This document shows positions 41,550 through 50,217 of a DNA stretch of 64,000 bases, piece by piece. Each line of letters starts with the position of its first letter. The first letter of the stretch is position 1. The stretch is from Prevotella sp. UBA4330 (GTDB taxonomy: Bacteria; Bacteroidota; Bacteroidia; Bacteroidales; Bacteroidaceae), in NCBI GenBank assembly GCA_002394385.1, contig DGTS01000011.1:251240-315239 (forward strand), in the 5' to 3' direction. Both the position numbers and the translations under genes were made by a program. A model generated the notes under the pieces. It saw only the letters and a list, made by a program, of their open reading frames with translations, had not been told where the DNA came from and did no database searches.

Positions 41550-42380
41550 ATGAAAAGAATAGCCATACAAGGATTGCTGGGCTCCTTCCACGACATTGCA
41601 GCCCACCAGTATTTCAAGGACGAGCAGATACAACTGATATGCTGCTCAACGTTCGAGCAGGTGTTCGAGAACATCAAGCGCGACCCCACCGCCATAGGCA
41701 TGATGGCGATAGAGAACACCATCGCCGGGAGCCTGCTGCACAACTACGAACTGCTGCAGCAGTCGGGGACAACGGTGGTTGGCGAACATAAACTGCACAT
41801 CAGCCACTGCATCTGCTGCCTGCCCGACGACGACTGGACAACGGTGAACGAGGTGCACTCTCACCCCGTGGCACTGATGCAATGCCGCAACTATCTCGCC
41901 AACCACCCGGAACTGAAGATGGTGGAAGCGGAAGACACCGCCGGCTCGGCACAGTATATCAAGGAGCACAACTGCCGCGGATGGGCTGCCATATGCAGCA
42001 GCGACGCAGCCAAGATGCACGGCATGCGCATACTGGAGGACAAGATAGAGGACAACAAACACAACTTCACACGATTCCTCGTGGTGTGCAACCCCATGAA
42101 AGCCGACTTCCTAAGGTCGCTGCCAAACACCAACAAGTCGAGCCTCGTCTTCTCGCTGCCACACGAAGAGGGCTCGCTGTCGCAGGTGCTCTCGATACTA
42201 TCTTTCTACAAGATAAATCTGACGAAGATACAGTCGCTGCCGATAATAGGGCGCGAGTGGGAGTATAAGTTCTACGTCGATGTAACATTCGACGACATAA
42301 TACGCTATAGGCAGAGCATTGACGCCATAGCACCATTAACACGCGAAATGAAAATACTTGGAGAATATGAAGGACATTAA
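41550..42380 (+). CDS. pheA: Prephenate dehydratase
   Basis: A 276-residue monofunctional prephenate dehydratase with a C-terminal ACT domain, converting prephenate to phenylpyruvate. The catalytic domain opens with AIQGLLGSFHDIAAHQYF (residues about 4-21), followed by MMAIENTIAGSLLHNYELL, and EDTAGSAQYI; the Thr-Arg active-site region is HNFTRFLVVC. The ACT domain starts near residue 195 (SSLVFSLPHEEGSLSQVLSILSFYKINLTKIQSLP), which binds Phe for feedback. No chorismate mutase is fused here; that activity is on the DAHP synthase protein. It overlaps the aminotransferase gene. Confidence 0.95.
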   Translation: MKRIAIQGLLGSFHDIAAHQYFKDEQIQLICCSTFEQVFENIKRDPTAIGMMAIENTIAGSLLHNYELLQQSGTTVVGEHKLHISHCICCLPDDDWTTVNEVHSHPVALMQCRNYLANHPELKMVEAEDTAGSAQYIKEHNCRGWAAICSSDAAKMHGMRILEDKIEDNKHNFTRFLVVCNPMKADFLRSLPNTNKSSLVFSLPHEEGSLSQVLSILSFYKINLTKIQSLPIIGREWEYKFYVDVTFDDIIRYRQSIDAIAPLTREMKILGEYEGH

Positions 42381-43542
42381 CATCAAGCCAGCAGAACGCC
42401 TTTCGCTGGTGCAGGAGTACTATTTCAGCCGTAAACTGAAGGAGGTGGCACAGATGAACGCCGAGGGAAAGGACATCATAAGTCTCGCCATAGGAAGCCC
42501 CGACATGCCGCCATCGCCACAGACCATCGAACGCCTGTGCGAAGTGGCACGCCAGCCATCGGCACACGGCTACCAGCCCACCATGGGAACACCCGAACTG
42601 CGCGAGGCTATGGCACGTTTCTATAAACGTTTCTACAACGTCACACTCGACCCCGCAACCGAGATACAGCCGCTGATAGGCTCGAAAGAGGGAATACTGC
42701 ACACCACGCTCGCCTTCGTGAACCCCGGCGACGAGGTGCTCGTGCCCAACCCGGGTTACCCTACCTACACCTCGCTGAGCAAGATTCTCGGTGCCAAGGT
42801 GGTGAACTACGACCTGCGCGAAGACAAGCAGTGGCAGCCAGACTTCGAACAACTGGAGAAGATGGACCTCACAAGGGTGAAACTGCTGTGGACCAACTAC
42901 CCCAACATGCCAACAGGAGGACCGGCACTGATGGAGACCTACGAACGGTTGGTGGACTTCGCGCGCCGTCACAACATCGTGGTGGTCAACGACAACCCCT
43001 ATTCGTTCATCATCAACGAGAACCCTATCTCGCTGCTGCAAGTGCCCGGGGCAAAAGAGTGCTGCATTGAGTTCAACTCCATGTCCAAGAGTCATAACAT
43101 GCCTGGGTGGCGTGTCGGACTATGCGCATCAAACCCGCAGTTCATCTCGTGGATACTGAAGGTGAAGAGCAACATCGACAGCGGCACTTTCCGCGGAATA
43201 CAACTGGCGGCGGCAGAGGCATACGACAACAGCGACGAATGGCACCGCGAGGCGAACATCAACACCTACAGCCGTCGCCGCAAGATAGCAGAGGAGATAA
43301 TGACCACGCTGGGATGCCAATACGACCCCGAGCAGGTGGGAATGTTCCTCTGGGGAAAGATTCCCGAACGATATGCCGATGCCGAGGAACTGACCGAGCG
43401 AGTGCTCCACGAGGCACGCGTCTTCATCACTCCGGGCTTTATCTTCGGCAGCAACGGCAAGCGATACATCCGCATCTCGCTCTGCGCCAAGGACGAGAAG
43501 ATGAACGAGGCGCTCGAAAGAGTAAAAGCGATGAGCGATTAG
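42367..43542 (+). CDS. Class I/II pyridoxal-phosphate aminotransferase (aromatic)
   Basis: A 391-residue PLP enzyme from the ATG at 42367, which lies 14 bp inside the pheA 3' end. Hallmarks are IGSPDMPPSPQTIERL near residue 41, NPGYPTY near 122, NDNPYSFI near 210, and the PLP lysine motif SMSKSHNMPGWRVG near 238. The context, between prephenate dehydratase and DAHP synthase, points to transamination of phenylpyruvate and 4-hydroxyphenylpyruvate to Phe and Tyr. The family alone would also allow aspartate or broad substrates. Confidence 0.9.
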   Translation: MKDINIKPAERLSLVQEYYFSRKLKEVAQMNAEGKDIISLAIGSPDMPPSPQTIERLCEVARQPSAHGYQPTMGTPELREAMARFYKRFYNVTLDPATEIQPLIGSKEGILHTTLAFVNPGDEVLVPNPGYPTYTSLSKILGAKVVNYDLREDKQWQPDFEQLEKMDLTRVKLLWTNYPNMPTGGPALMETYERLVDFARRHNIVVVNDNPYSFIINENPISLLQVPGAKECCIEFNSMSKSHNMPGWRVGLCASNPQFISWILKVKSNIDSGTFRGIQLAAAEAYDNSDEWHREANINTYSRRRKIAEEIMTTLGCQYDPEQVGMFLWGKIPERYADAEELTERVLHEARVFITPGFIFGSNGKRYIRISLCAKDEKMNEALERVKAMSD

Positions 43543-43548
43543 CGACCC

Positions 43549-43710
43549 CCCGTTATCCCGAAATCCCGTTATCCCGAAATAACGATGACGATAACGATGA
43601 CGAGAAACGATAACAACAACGAAATAACAAAATAAAAAAATAACACAGTAGAATATCCCCCACAAACATTCTACTCCCCTCCATCTCAGGGAGGGGCCGG
43701 GGGAGAGTCT
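43549..43710. repeat. CGTTATCCCGAAAT repeats and a G/C-run palindrome
   Basis: Two direct copies of CGTTATCCCGAAAT at about 43551 and 43567 are followed by ACGATGACGATAACG motifs. CTCCCCTCCATCTCAGGGAG, then GGGCCGGGGGAGAG, at 43674-43710 belongs to the G/C-run palindrome family and directly precedes the DAHP synthase start. Confidence 0.75.
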
Positions 43711-43713
43711 TTT

Positions 43714-44778
43714 ATGGAACTTGAATTAGAAAAACTCCAATTGCCAAGCGACCAGAGACGACCATTCGTCATTGCAGGTCCTTGCAGCGCAGAGACAGAA
43801 GAACAAGTGATGACAACAGCACGACAACTGGCACAGAAAGGTTGCCACATGTTCCGTGCAGGAGTATGGAAACCACGCACCAAGCCAGGAGGATTCGAAG
43901 GACACGGCGAACCGGCACTGCAGTGGCTCAAGCAGGTGAAAGAAGAGACGGGAATGCTCGTCACCACCGAGGTGGCAACACCAGAGCATGTCGAACTGGC
44001 ACTGAAATACGGCATCGACATACTGTGGGTGGGAGCACGCACCAGCGCCAACCCCTTCGCCATGCAGGCTCTTGCCGACTCACTGCGCGGTGTTGACATC
44101 CCCGTGTTCGTGAAAAACCCCGTCAACCCTGACCTCGAACTGTGGATAGGAGCACTCGAGCGAATCAACGGAGCAGGAATCAAGAAACTGGCTGCCATAC
44201 ACCGAGGCTTCTCAAGTTACGACAAGACAATCTACCGCAACCTGCCCATGTGGCAGATACCAATAGAACTGCGCCGACGCATACCCGACCTTGCCATCAT
44301 CTGCGACCCGTCACACATCGGAGGACGACGCGACCTCATAGCACCACTGTGCCAGCAGGCAATGGACCTCGGAGCCGACGGACTGATAGTGGAGAGCCAC
44401 TGCGACCCCGACAAGGCATGGAGCGACGCCAAGCAGCAGGTGACACCCGACGTGCTCGACTATATCCTCTCGCTGCTCGTGATACGCGACGACACCGTGA
44501 CCACCGAGGGCATCACACAACTGCGAAAGCAAATTGACGAACTCGACAACCAGGTGATGGACATTCTCGCAAAACGCATGCGCGTGTGCCGCGAGATAGG
44601 ACAGTACAAGAAAGAGCATAACATGACCGTGCTGCAGGCACAACGCTACAACGAGATACTCGACAAGCGAGGCGCACAAGGCTCGCTCTGCGGCATGGAC
44701 TCGGAGTTCGTGAAGAAAATCTACGAGGCAATCCACGAGGAAAGCGTGCGACAGCAAATCGAGATAATCAACAAGTAA
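43714..44778 (+). CDS. Bifunctional DAHP synthase / chorismate mutase
   Basis: A 354-residue fusion. Residues 1-265 are a class II-like (AroF/AroA-beta type) 3-deoxy-D-arabino-heptulosonate-7-phosphate synthase: FVIAGPCSAET near 19-29, FRAGVWKPRTKPGGFEG near 47-63, then CDPSHIGGRRDLI and VESHCDPDKAWSDA. Residues about 270-354 are an AroQ chorismate mutase (LRKQIDELDNQVMDILAKRMRV). It starts the shikimate pathway and also makes prephenate, so one protein feeds the operon's other enzymes. The start lies just after a palindromic repeat. Confidence 0.95.
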   Translation: MELELEKLQLPSDQRRPFVIAGPCSAETEEQVMTTARQLAQKGCHMFRAGVWKPRTKPGGFEGHGEPALQWLKQVKEETGMLVTTEVATPEHVELALKYGIDILWVGARTSANPFAMQALADSLRGVDIPVFVKNPVNPDLELWIGALERINGAGIKKLAAIHRGFSSYDKTIYRNLPMWQIPIELRRRIPDLAIICDPSHIGGRRDLIAPLCQQAMDLGADGLIVESHCDPDKAWSDAKQQVTPDVLDYILSLLVIRDDTVTTEGITQLRKQIDELDNQVMDILAKRMRVCREIGQYKKEHNMTVLQAQRYNEILDKRGAQGSLCGMDSEFVKKIYEAIHEESVRQQIEIINK

Positions 44779-44799
44779 AAAAAACGCCAATACCCCTGT

Positions 44800-44838
44800 T
44801 TCGGCATCCCCCTTTCGGGGGGATTAGAGAGGGGCTCC
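44800..44838. repeat. G/C-run palindrome before tyrA
   Basis: CATCCCCCTTTCGGGGGGAT followed by GAGAGGGGC, in the spacer between the DAHP synthase and tyrA. Confidence 0.7.
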
Positions 44839-44842
44839 AACT

Positions 44843-45637
44843 ATGAGAATATTAGTATTAGGAGCAGGAAAGATGGGAAGTTTCTTCCTCGACCTGCTCA
44901 GTTTCGAGCACGAGACAGCCGTATTTGAGAAAGACCCTAAAAGGCTGCGCTTCACATACAACACACTGCGTTTCACCGAACTTGAGGAGATACGCGAGTT
45001 CAAACCAGAACTAGTCATCAACGCCGTGACCGTAAAATATACCATTCCGGCATTCAAGGAGGTGATACCATACCTCCCCAAGGACTGCATCATCAGCGAC
45101 ATATCCTCAGTAAAGACAGGGCTCAAGGAGTTCTACGAGACAACAGGCATGCACTACGCCTCCACACACCCTATGTTCGGACCCACCTTCGCCAACCTCA
45201 ACCAACTGTCGGAGGAGAACGCCATCATCATCAACGAGGGCGACTTCATAGGACGGCTCTTCTTCAAGGACCTGTACACCAAACTGGGACTCAACATCTA
45301 CGAGTACTCCTTCGAGGAGCACGACCGCACCGTGGCATACTCGCTGTCAATACCATTCGTCAGCACCTTCGTCTTCGCCGCTGTAATGCAACACCAGGAC
45401 GCGCCCGGAACAACATTCAAACGCCACATGCGCATCGCCAAGGGAGTGCTCAACGAGGACGACTTCCTCCTGCAGGAGGTGCTCTTCAACCCCTACACCA
45501 GCGAGAACGTTGCCAAGATACGCACCGAACTCAAGGAACTGCTCGAAATCATCGACAACAAAGATGCCGACGGCATGAAAAAGTATCTCACGAAAATACG
45601 CAACAACGTAAAGCGGGACATCGAGATAAAGAAATGA
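44843..45637 (+). CDS. tyrA: Prephenate dehydrogenase
   Basis: A 264-residue NAD(P)-dependent dehydrogenase making 4-hydroxyphenylpyruvate from prephenate. The Rossmann motif is ILVLGAGKMGSFFLDLL (residues 2-18), followed by PKDCIISDISSVKTGL near 86-101, THPMFGPTF near 113, and HDRTVAYSLSIPFVSTF near 160-176, where the histidine and arginine bind substrate. It completes the set for Phe and Tyr in this operon. The stop overlaps the next gene's ATG as ATGA, so that gene is co-transcribed. Confidence 0.93.
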   Translation: MRILVLGAGKMGSFFLDLLSFEHETAVFEKDPKRLRFTYNTLRFTELEEIREFKPELVINAVTVKYTIPAFKEVIPYLPKDCIISDISSVKTGLKEFYETTGMHYASTHPMFGPTFANLNQLSEENAIIINEGDFIGRLFFKDLYTKLGLNIYEYSFEEHDRTVAYSLSIPFVSTFVFAAVMQHQDAPGTTFKRHMRIAKGVLNEDDFLLQEVLFNPYTSENVAKIRTELKELLEIIDNKDADGMKKYLTKIRNNVKRDIEIKK

Positions 45638-46659
45638 AAAGGCATCTGGTGATGGATGTAAGATGTTGGGCGTTTGTTATCGCCTTATTTATTGGTGCTG
45701 GCACAAAGGCTTTCTGCCAGCACCAGACACGCCCGTTCACGGTGGTTGAACTGAACTGCGAGAACCTCTTCGACACAAGGCACGACACTCTGAAGGAGGA
45801 CAGGGAATGGACTGATGAAAGTCCAAGGCACTGGACCAAAAGACGATACTGGCGGAAACTAAACAGCATAGGTCAGGAGATTATAGCATGCGGGGAGGAC
45901 AGCACAGGATGGCGGTTGCCTGACCTCGTGGCACTGTGTGAGGTGGAAAACGACAGTGTGATGCACGACCTGACAAGGAGATCGCTGCTGCGGAAGGCCC
46001 GTTATGACTATGTGATGACAGAGAGTGACGACAGACGAGGCATCGACGTGGCGCTACTCTACTGCCCCACCACATTCCGACTCATCAGCAGCAGGAACAT
46101 AAGGGTGGAACCGCTGAAAGGTATGCGCCCGACACGCGACATCCTGTATGCTAAGGGTATGGTGGCAAGTGGCGACACACTGCACGTGTTCGTGGTGCAT
46201 GCGCCAAGCAGATACGGTGGGGAACGCGACACACGACCGTCAAGAGTGAGGGTGGCTGAGACGCTGGCGACACATATCGACTCTATATGCGGGGCTTCGC
46301 CGGAGGCTGCGGTGATTGTGGCGGGCGACTTCAACGACTACCACGACAACGCTGCCCCGCAACTGCTGTACCGTCACGGCTTGAAGAACATCACACGAGA
46401 CGCAAGGGGCGTCAACGGCGCAAAGGGCACATATAAATTTCAGGGCGAGTGGCGCAGCATAGACCATGTGATGGCGACTGAGACAATGGCACGAAGGGTG
46501 GCGGCAGCACGCATCGCCGACGAGCGTTTCCTTATGGAAGAGGACAGCAAATACGGAGGTGTGGCACCGAGGAGAAACTACCAAGGATTGAGGCACAAGG
46601 AGGGCTTCAGCGACCATTTACCGCTTGTAGTGAGATTTTATTTGGAAGTTTCAGATTAA
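45634..46659 (+). CDS. Endonuclease/exonuclease/phosphatase-family protein (secreted)
   Basis: A 341-residue exported protein with signal peptide to about residue 27 (GTKAFCQ). EEP-domain motifs are visible: VVELNCENLFDTRHDT near 36-51, LVALCEVEND near 95-104, and the later VHAPSRYGG, VAGDFNDYHDN and SDHLPLVVRF with the catalytic Asp and His. Related Bacteroidales proteins are annotated as nucleases or phosphatases acting outside the cytoplasm. Its ATG overlaps the tyrA stop by ATGA, so it is expressed with the aromatic operon, although no functional link is obvious. Confidence 0.88.
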   Translation: MKRHLVMDVRCWAFVIALFIGAGTKAFCQHQTRPFTVVELNCENLFDTRHDTLKEDREWTDESPRHWTKRRYWRKLNSIGQEIIACGEDSTGWRLPDLVALCEVENDSVMHDLTRRSLLRKARYDYVMTESDDRRGIDVALLYCPTTFRLISSRNIRVEPLKGMRPTRDILYAKGMVASGDTLHVFVVHAPSRYGGERDTRPSRVRVAETLATHIDSICGASPEAAVIVAGDFNDYHDNAAPQLLYRHGLKNITRDARGVNGAKGTYKFQGEWRSIDHVMATETMARRVAAARIADERFLMEEDSKYGGVAPRRNYQGLRHKEGFSDHLPLVVRFYLEVSD

Positions 46660-46672
46660 AATCGTATCTTTG
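46641..46672 (+). promoter_or_regulatory. Promoter TTTG-N20-TATCTTTG of the metallopeptidase gene
   Basis: TTTG at 46641-46644 and TATCTTTG at 46665-46672. It lies partly inside the end of the preceding gene. Confidence 0.75.
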
Positions 46673-46707
46673 CCCCATAATTTATCAAACATTAATTCTA
46701 TAAGTAT

Positions 46708-47580
46708 ATGAAATTAGACGGAAGAAGAGAAAGCGGCAACGTGGACGACCGCCGAAGAATGAGCGGTGGCGCAAAGGCCGGAATGGGTATTGGAGGTATT
46801 ATCCTGGTGGCTATCATCACCTTCCTCTCAGGTGGTAACCTCGGCGACGTAATCCAGAACGTGGGAACACAGATGATTACGGGCGGCGGCGTGGAACAGC
46901 AGAGCGACAGGGAGTTTACACCGGAGGAGGAAGAACTGGCGGCATTCTCGAAGAAGGTTCTCGCCAGCACCGAGGACGTGTGGACACAGGTGTTCCGCGA
47001 GAACGGACTGGGCGAGTATCGCGCTCCAACAATGGTGCTCTACACCGGCGCTGTGCAGACAGCATGCGGACAGGGCAACGCGCAGGTGGGACCGTTCTAC
47101 TGCTCGGCTGACGAGAAACTGTATATCGACCTCTCGTTCTTCTCGTCGATGAAACGCCAACTGGGTGCCGACGGCGACTTCGCCTACGCTTACGTCATCG
47201 CTCATGAGGTGGGACACCATGTGCAGCACTTGCTGAAAACACTCGACAAGGCTCATGCACAAATGTCGAGAATGGGCAAGGTTGACCAGAACAAACTGAG
47301 CGTGAGAATAGAACTTCAGGCCGACTTCTACGCCGGTGTGTGGGGTCACTACGAGCAGAAGATGTTCGGCTCGTTAGAGGACGGCGACCTGCAGGAGGCT
47401 ATACAGTGTGCTCACCAGATTGGTGACAACTACCTGCAAGAGAAGGCTCAGGGCCGCAGCGTGCCAGAGAGTTTCACCCACGGAACATCGGCACAGCGCA
47501 TGAAATGGCTGAAACTGGGACTGCAAACGGGCGACCTGCGTCAGGGTGACACTTTCTCGAAGAGCGAGAGCCAGTTGTAG
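46708..47580 (+). CDS. Neutral zinc metallopeptidase (YpfJ/KPN_02809-type)
   Basis: A 290-residue membrane-anchored protein. A charged cytoplasmic N-terminus (GRRESGNVDDRRR) is followed by a membrane segment (AGMGIGGIILVAIITFLSGG, residues about 24-44). The zinc site is IAHEVGHHVQHLL near residue 170 with a third ligand region RIELQADFYAGVWGH near 200-214. The family is widespread and its substrates are unknown. The length is normal. It is monocistronic and ends in a large hairpin. Confidence 0.9.
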   Translation: MKLDGRRESGNVDDRRRMSGGAKAGMGIGGIILVAIITFLSGGNLGDVIQNVGTQMITGGGVEQQSDREFTPEEEELAAFSKKVLASTEDVWTQVFRENGLGEYRAPTMVLYTGAVQTACGQGNAQVGPFYCSADEKLYIDLSFFSSMKRQLGADGDFAYAYVIAHEVGHHVQHLLKTLDKAHAQMSRMGKVDQNKLSVRIELQADFYAGVWGHYEQKMFGSLEDGDLQEAIQCAHQIGDNYLQEKAQGRSVPESFTHGTSAQRMKWLKLGLQTGDLRQGDTFSKSESQL

Positions 47581-47618
47581 AATTTGGAATGACTTTCTGA
47601 GAAGTAAAGACTATAAAA

Positions 47619-47705
47619 GAAAGGAATTAGAATAATTAGGAAAATACCTGCGGTCAGGTATGATTATTCCTAATTATTCTAATTTCTTTCTTTTTCCTTT
47701 TTTAG
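47619..47705 (+). terminator. Large hairpin after the metallopeptidase gene
   Basis: A stem of about 24 nt (47619-47642) pairs with 47667-47690, with an apical AATACCTG/CAGGTATG stem. T-rich sequence follows to 47705. The arm sequence GAATTAGAATAATTAGG recurs at 41193-41212, so it is both terminator and repeat. Confidence 0.85.
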
Positions 47706-47808
47706 GGAATTATATACTATTTGCCCCCATCGCTAATGACTCCCCCCCTTTCGGAACACGTTATCGTTTTATGGGGTCTAACTATGTTTTGTTCCCTTTT
47801 TTATTACA

Positions 47809-48894
47809 TTATGCGTTGAGAAGGATGCTGACGATGCGCTCGGCAGAACGGCCGTCCCAACGGTCGGGTATGCTGCTCTGCTTCCAACGGCCAGCGACGA
47901 GGGTCTCAATGGCAAGTGACAGTTGCTCTGGGTCTTCGCCAACAAGGACATTGGTGCCCACCTTGACGGTCTCTATGTGTTCGGTATAACTGTTCAGCGT
48001 GATGCACGGCACGCCATTGAACGTTGCTTCTTCGGCAACATTACCCGAGTCGGTGATGATGCCGCGGGCATGTAGCGTGAGATAGCCGAACTCAAGATAG
48101 CCCAAAGGCTCGATGATGCGCACCTTGTCGCCTCCGTCAATATTCGCCAGCAACTGCTCTACAACCTCGCGAGCCATTCCGCGCAGCGGTGCCACGACAG
48201 GCACGCTACCCGACTGCTCTACCACCGACAGCAACATTGCCTGAAGATTTTCGCGGTCTGAGAGGAGTGCCTTGCGGTTTAGTGTGAAGACGATGTACTC
48301 GCCTTCGTGCAGACCTATCTCGCGGAATATCGCCGGCTGCTGCCAGCGGTTGTGATTGAAACGCAGGTTATCAATGAGGATATTGCCCACCATATAGACG
48401 CGGCTCTGCTCTGTCCCCTCGCGGTTGGTGATGCTGTTGTTGCTCATGCCGGCGGTGAAGAGAAAGTCGGACAGTCCGTCGATGACAAGACGATTTATCT
48501 CTTTTGGCATCTTGATGTCGAACGAGCGGGTGCCTGCCACGAGATGTGCCAACTTAACACCCTGCTTCTTGGCCACAATTGCAGCAGCCATTGTGGAAGC
48601 AAGGTCGTCAACGACAATCACCACATCGGCAGGATTGTCTTCAAGATAATGCTCAAAGGCACTCATCACCTTGCCCGTTATCTCGTTAAGGCTGACGCTA
48701 TCGACATCAAGGAAAACGTCAGGACGCGCTATCTGCAGGTCGCTGAAGAGCGAGCCCTCGAGCGTAGGGTCATCGCTACGTCCTGTATAAACAAGGCGAT
48801 AGCAGATGTCGTCGGTCTTGTCGATGGCGCGTATTAGCGGTGCCACCTTTATAAAATTAGGCCGTGCACCAGCCACGATACATATTTTTTTCAT
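47809..48894 (-). CDS. UDP-N-acetylglucosamine 2-epimerase homologue with altered active site
   Basis: A 361-residue protein of the WecB/NeuC family. It opens KKICIVAGARPNFIKVAPL and later has SDSGNVAEEATF-type residues (ITDSGNVAEEATFNGVPCITLNSYTEH near 279-305), which bind UDP. Yet residues that are invariant in true epimerases are changed. HVEAGLRS is HLVAGTRS near residue 113-120, and the HREN-type segment reads TLNRKALL near 204-211, where Asn takes the place of the catalytic His. It may have lost epimerase chemistry or changed substrate. Its context is a repeat-rich spacer on the upstream side and no other glycan genes. Confidence 0.8.
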   Translation of the reverse strand: MKKICIVAGARPNFIKVAPLIRAIDKTDDICYRLVYTGRSDDPTLEGSLFSDLQIARPDVFLDVDSVSLNEITGKVMSAFEHYLEDNPADVVIVVDDLASTMAAAIVAKKQGVKLAHLVAGTRSFDIKMPKEINRLVIDGLSDFLFTAGMSNNSITNREGTEQSRVYMVGNILIDNLRFNHNRWQQPAIFREIGLHEGEYIVFTLNRKALLSDRENLQAMLLSVVEQSGSVPVVAPLRGMAREVVEQLLANIDGGDKVRIIEPLGYLEFGYLTLHARGIITDSGNVAEEATFNGVPCITLNSYTEHIETVKVGTNVLVGEDPEQLSLAIETLVAGRWKQSSIPDRWDGRSAERIVSILLNA

Positions 48895-48910
48895 TGAATT
48901 TTTTATTTGG

Positions 48911-48984
48911 AGTTCTTTTAGTCGCTTCGCTTTGTAAAAGCGCCCCTGCGGGTCGAGCGAGGGAGTTATGGAGTTAAGGAGTTA
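48911..48984. repeat. AGTCGCTTCGCTTTGTAAAAGCGCCCC repeat family, first direct copy
   Basis: Identical except for one base to 49035-49108, over about 74 nt. It contains the hairpin GCTTCGCTTTGTAAAAGCGC and ends in GGAGTTATGGAGTTAAGGAG. Partly inverted relatives lie at 49168-49236 and 53703-53757. Confidence 0.9.
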
Positions 48985-49034
48985 TGACAACACCTTACTG
49001 ATGCCGAGTTAGGAGTGAGGAGTTAGGAATTGGG

Positions 49035-49108
49035 AGTTCTTTTAGTCGCTTCGCTTTGTAAAAGCGCCCCTGCGGGTCGAGCGAGGGAGTTATGAAGTTA
49101 AGGAGTTA
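49035..49108. repeat. Second direct copy of the 74-nt repeat
   Basis: Copy of 48911-48984, 124 bp downstream of it. The spacer 48895-49241 has no gene and consists almost wholly of such repeats. Confidence 0.9.
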
Positions 49109-49167
49109 AGACAACAACATCTTTTTAATGGTATGATATTTATAAAGACATCATCCATGAGCAATGT

Positions 49168-49236
49168 CTTAACTCCATCGCTCGACGCTTGCGTCGCTTT
49201 CATAGCGAAGCGGAGAAAGAACTCCTTTAACTCCTT
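49168..49236. repeat. Inverted, diverged copy of the 74-nt repeat
   Basis: TTAACTCCATCGCTCGACGC, followed by GCGAAGCGGAG and AACTCC, is the reverse complement pattern of the direct copies and could fold back on them. Confidence 0.8.
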
Positions 49237-49241
49237 ATTAT

Positions 49242-50195
49242 TCACTCTGCTTTAAACAAGTCCTTGATACCACCGATGGAGCCGAGGAGATTGGTTGCCT
49301 CGTAAGGCAGATATACGGTGCGCGTCTGCGGTCCGTGAGCCAGTTGCTCCATCATCTGTATGTACTTCTGAGCCAGCAGGTAGTTGGCAGGATTGGTGCT
49401 CTTGCCCACGGCGTCGGTAATCTTCTGTATTGCTATTGCCTCAGCCTCAGCCTTGCGTATGCGTGCCGTAGCCTCACCCTCGGCGCGGAGTATTGCCTGT
49501 TGTTTGTCTGCCTCGGCGCGGTTGATGGTTGAAGTCTTCTCACCTTCCGACTGCAGAATGGCAGCCTGCTTCTGTCCCTCGCTGGTGAGGATGGTGGCAC
49601 GCTTGTTGCGCTCTGCCTGCATCTGCTTCTCCATAGCGTTGAGCACGCTCTCTGGCGGTGTGATGTCTTGCAGTTCTACGCGGTTTACCTTTATTCCCCA
49701 CTTGTTTGTGGCATCGTCGAGCACGGCGCGCAGTTTGGTGTTTATGGTGTCGCGCGATGTCAGCGTCTGGTCGAGTTCCAGTTCACCGATGATGTTACGC
49801 AGCGTTGTCTGCGTCAGTTTCTCGATGGCGTTGGGAAGATTGTTTATCTCATATACCGCCTTGAAAGGATCGACTATCTGGAAATACAACAGGGCGTTAA
49901 TCTTCATCTGGATGTTATCCTTTGTGATAACGTTCTGCTTGTCGAAGTCGTACACCTGTTCGCGCAGGTCGATAGTGTCGTTATATACATAGCGCCCGTT
50001 GCGCAGTGTCACGATGTCCTTCGCCTTGTCGAAGAACGGAATGATGACGTTGATACCTGGCTGGAGCGTGGCATGATAACGTCCCAGTCGCTCCACAATC
50101 TTTGTCTCGCTCTGTGAGATGATGACGAGACTCTTCTTCACGAGTAACAGTGCCAGCAGCACTATCACGATTATTACTATCAGTGGTGTGTTCAT
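49242..50195 (-). CDS. SPFH/Band 7 (stomatin-like) membrane protein
   Basis: A 317-residue protein with one N-terminal membrane segment (LIVIIVIVLLALLLVKKS, residues 4-21), the SPFH domain (SETKIVERLGRYHATLQPGINVIIPFFDKAKDIVTLRNGRYV), and a long coiled-coil (MQAERNKRATILTSEGQKQAAIL, then RAEADKQQAILRAEGEA). It forms large oligomers that organise membrane domains and can guard membrane proteins. The NfeD-like partner gene lies 22 bp upstream, the usual pairing. Confidence 0.93.
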   Translation of the reverse strand: MNTPLIVIIVIVLLALLLVKKSLVIISQSETKIVERLGRYHATLQPGINVIIPFFDKAKDIVTLRNGRYVYNDTIDLREQVYDFDKQNVITKDNIQMKINALLYFQIVDPFKAVYEINNLPNAIEKLTQTTLRNIIGELELDQTLTSRDTINTKLRAVLDDATNKWGIKVNRVELQDITPPESVLNAMEKQMQAERNKRATILTSEGQKQAAILQSEGEKTSTINRAEADKQQAILRAEGEATARIRKAEAEAIAIQKITDAVGKSTNPANYLLAQKYIQMMEQLAHGPQTRTVYLPYEATNLLGSIGGIKDLFKAE

Positions 50196-50217
50196 TTTGT
50201 TTGGATGTTTTTATATA

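Noticed and set aside
42358..42366. TTG start for the aminotransferase
   Set aside because: An ATG three codons later at 42367 is more likely.
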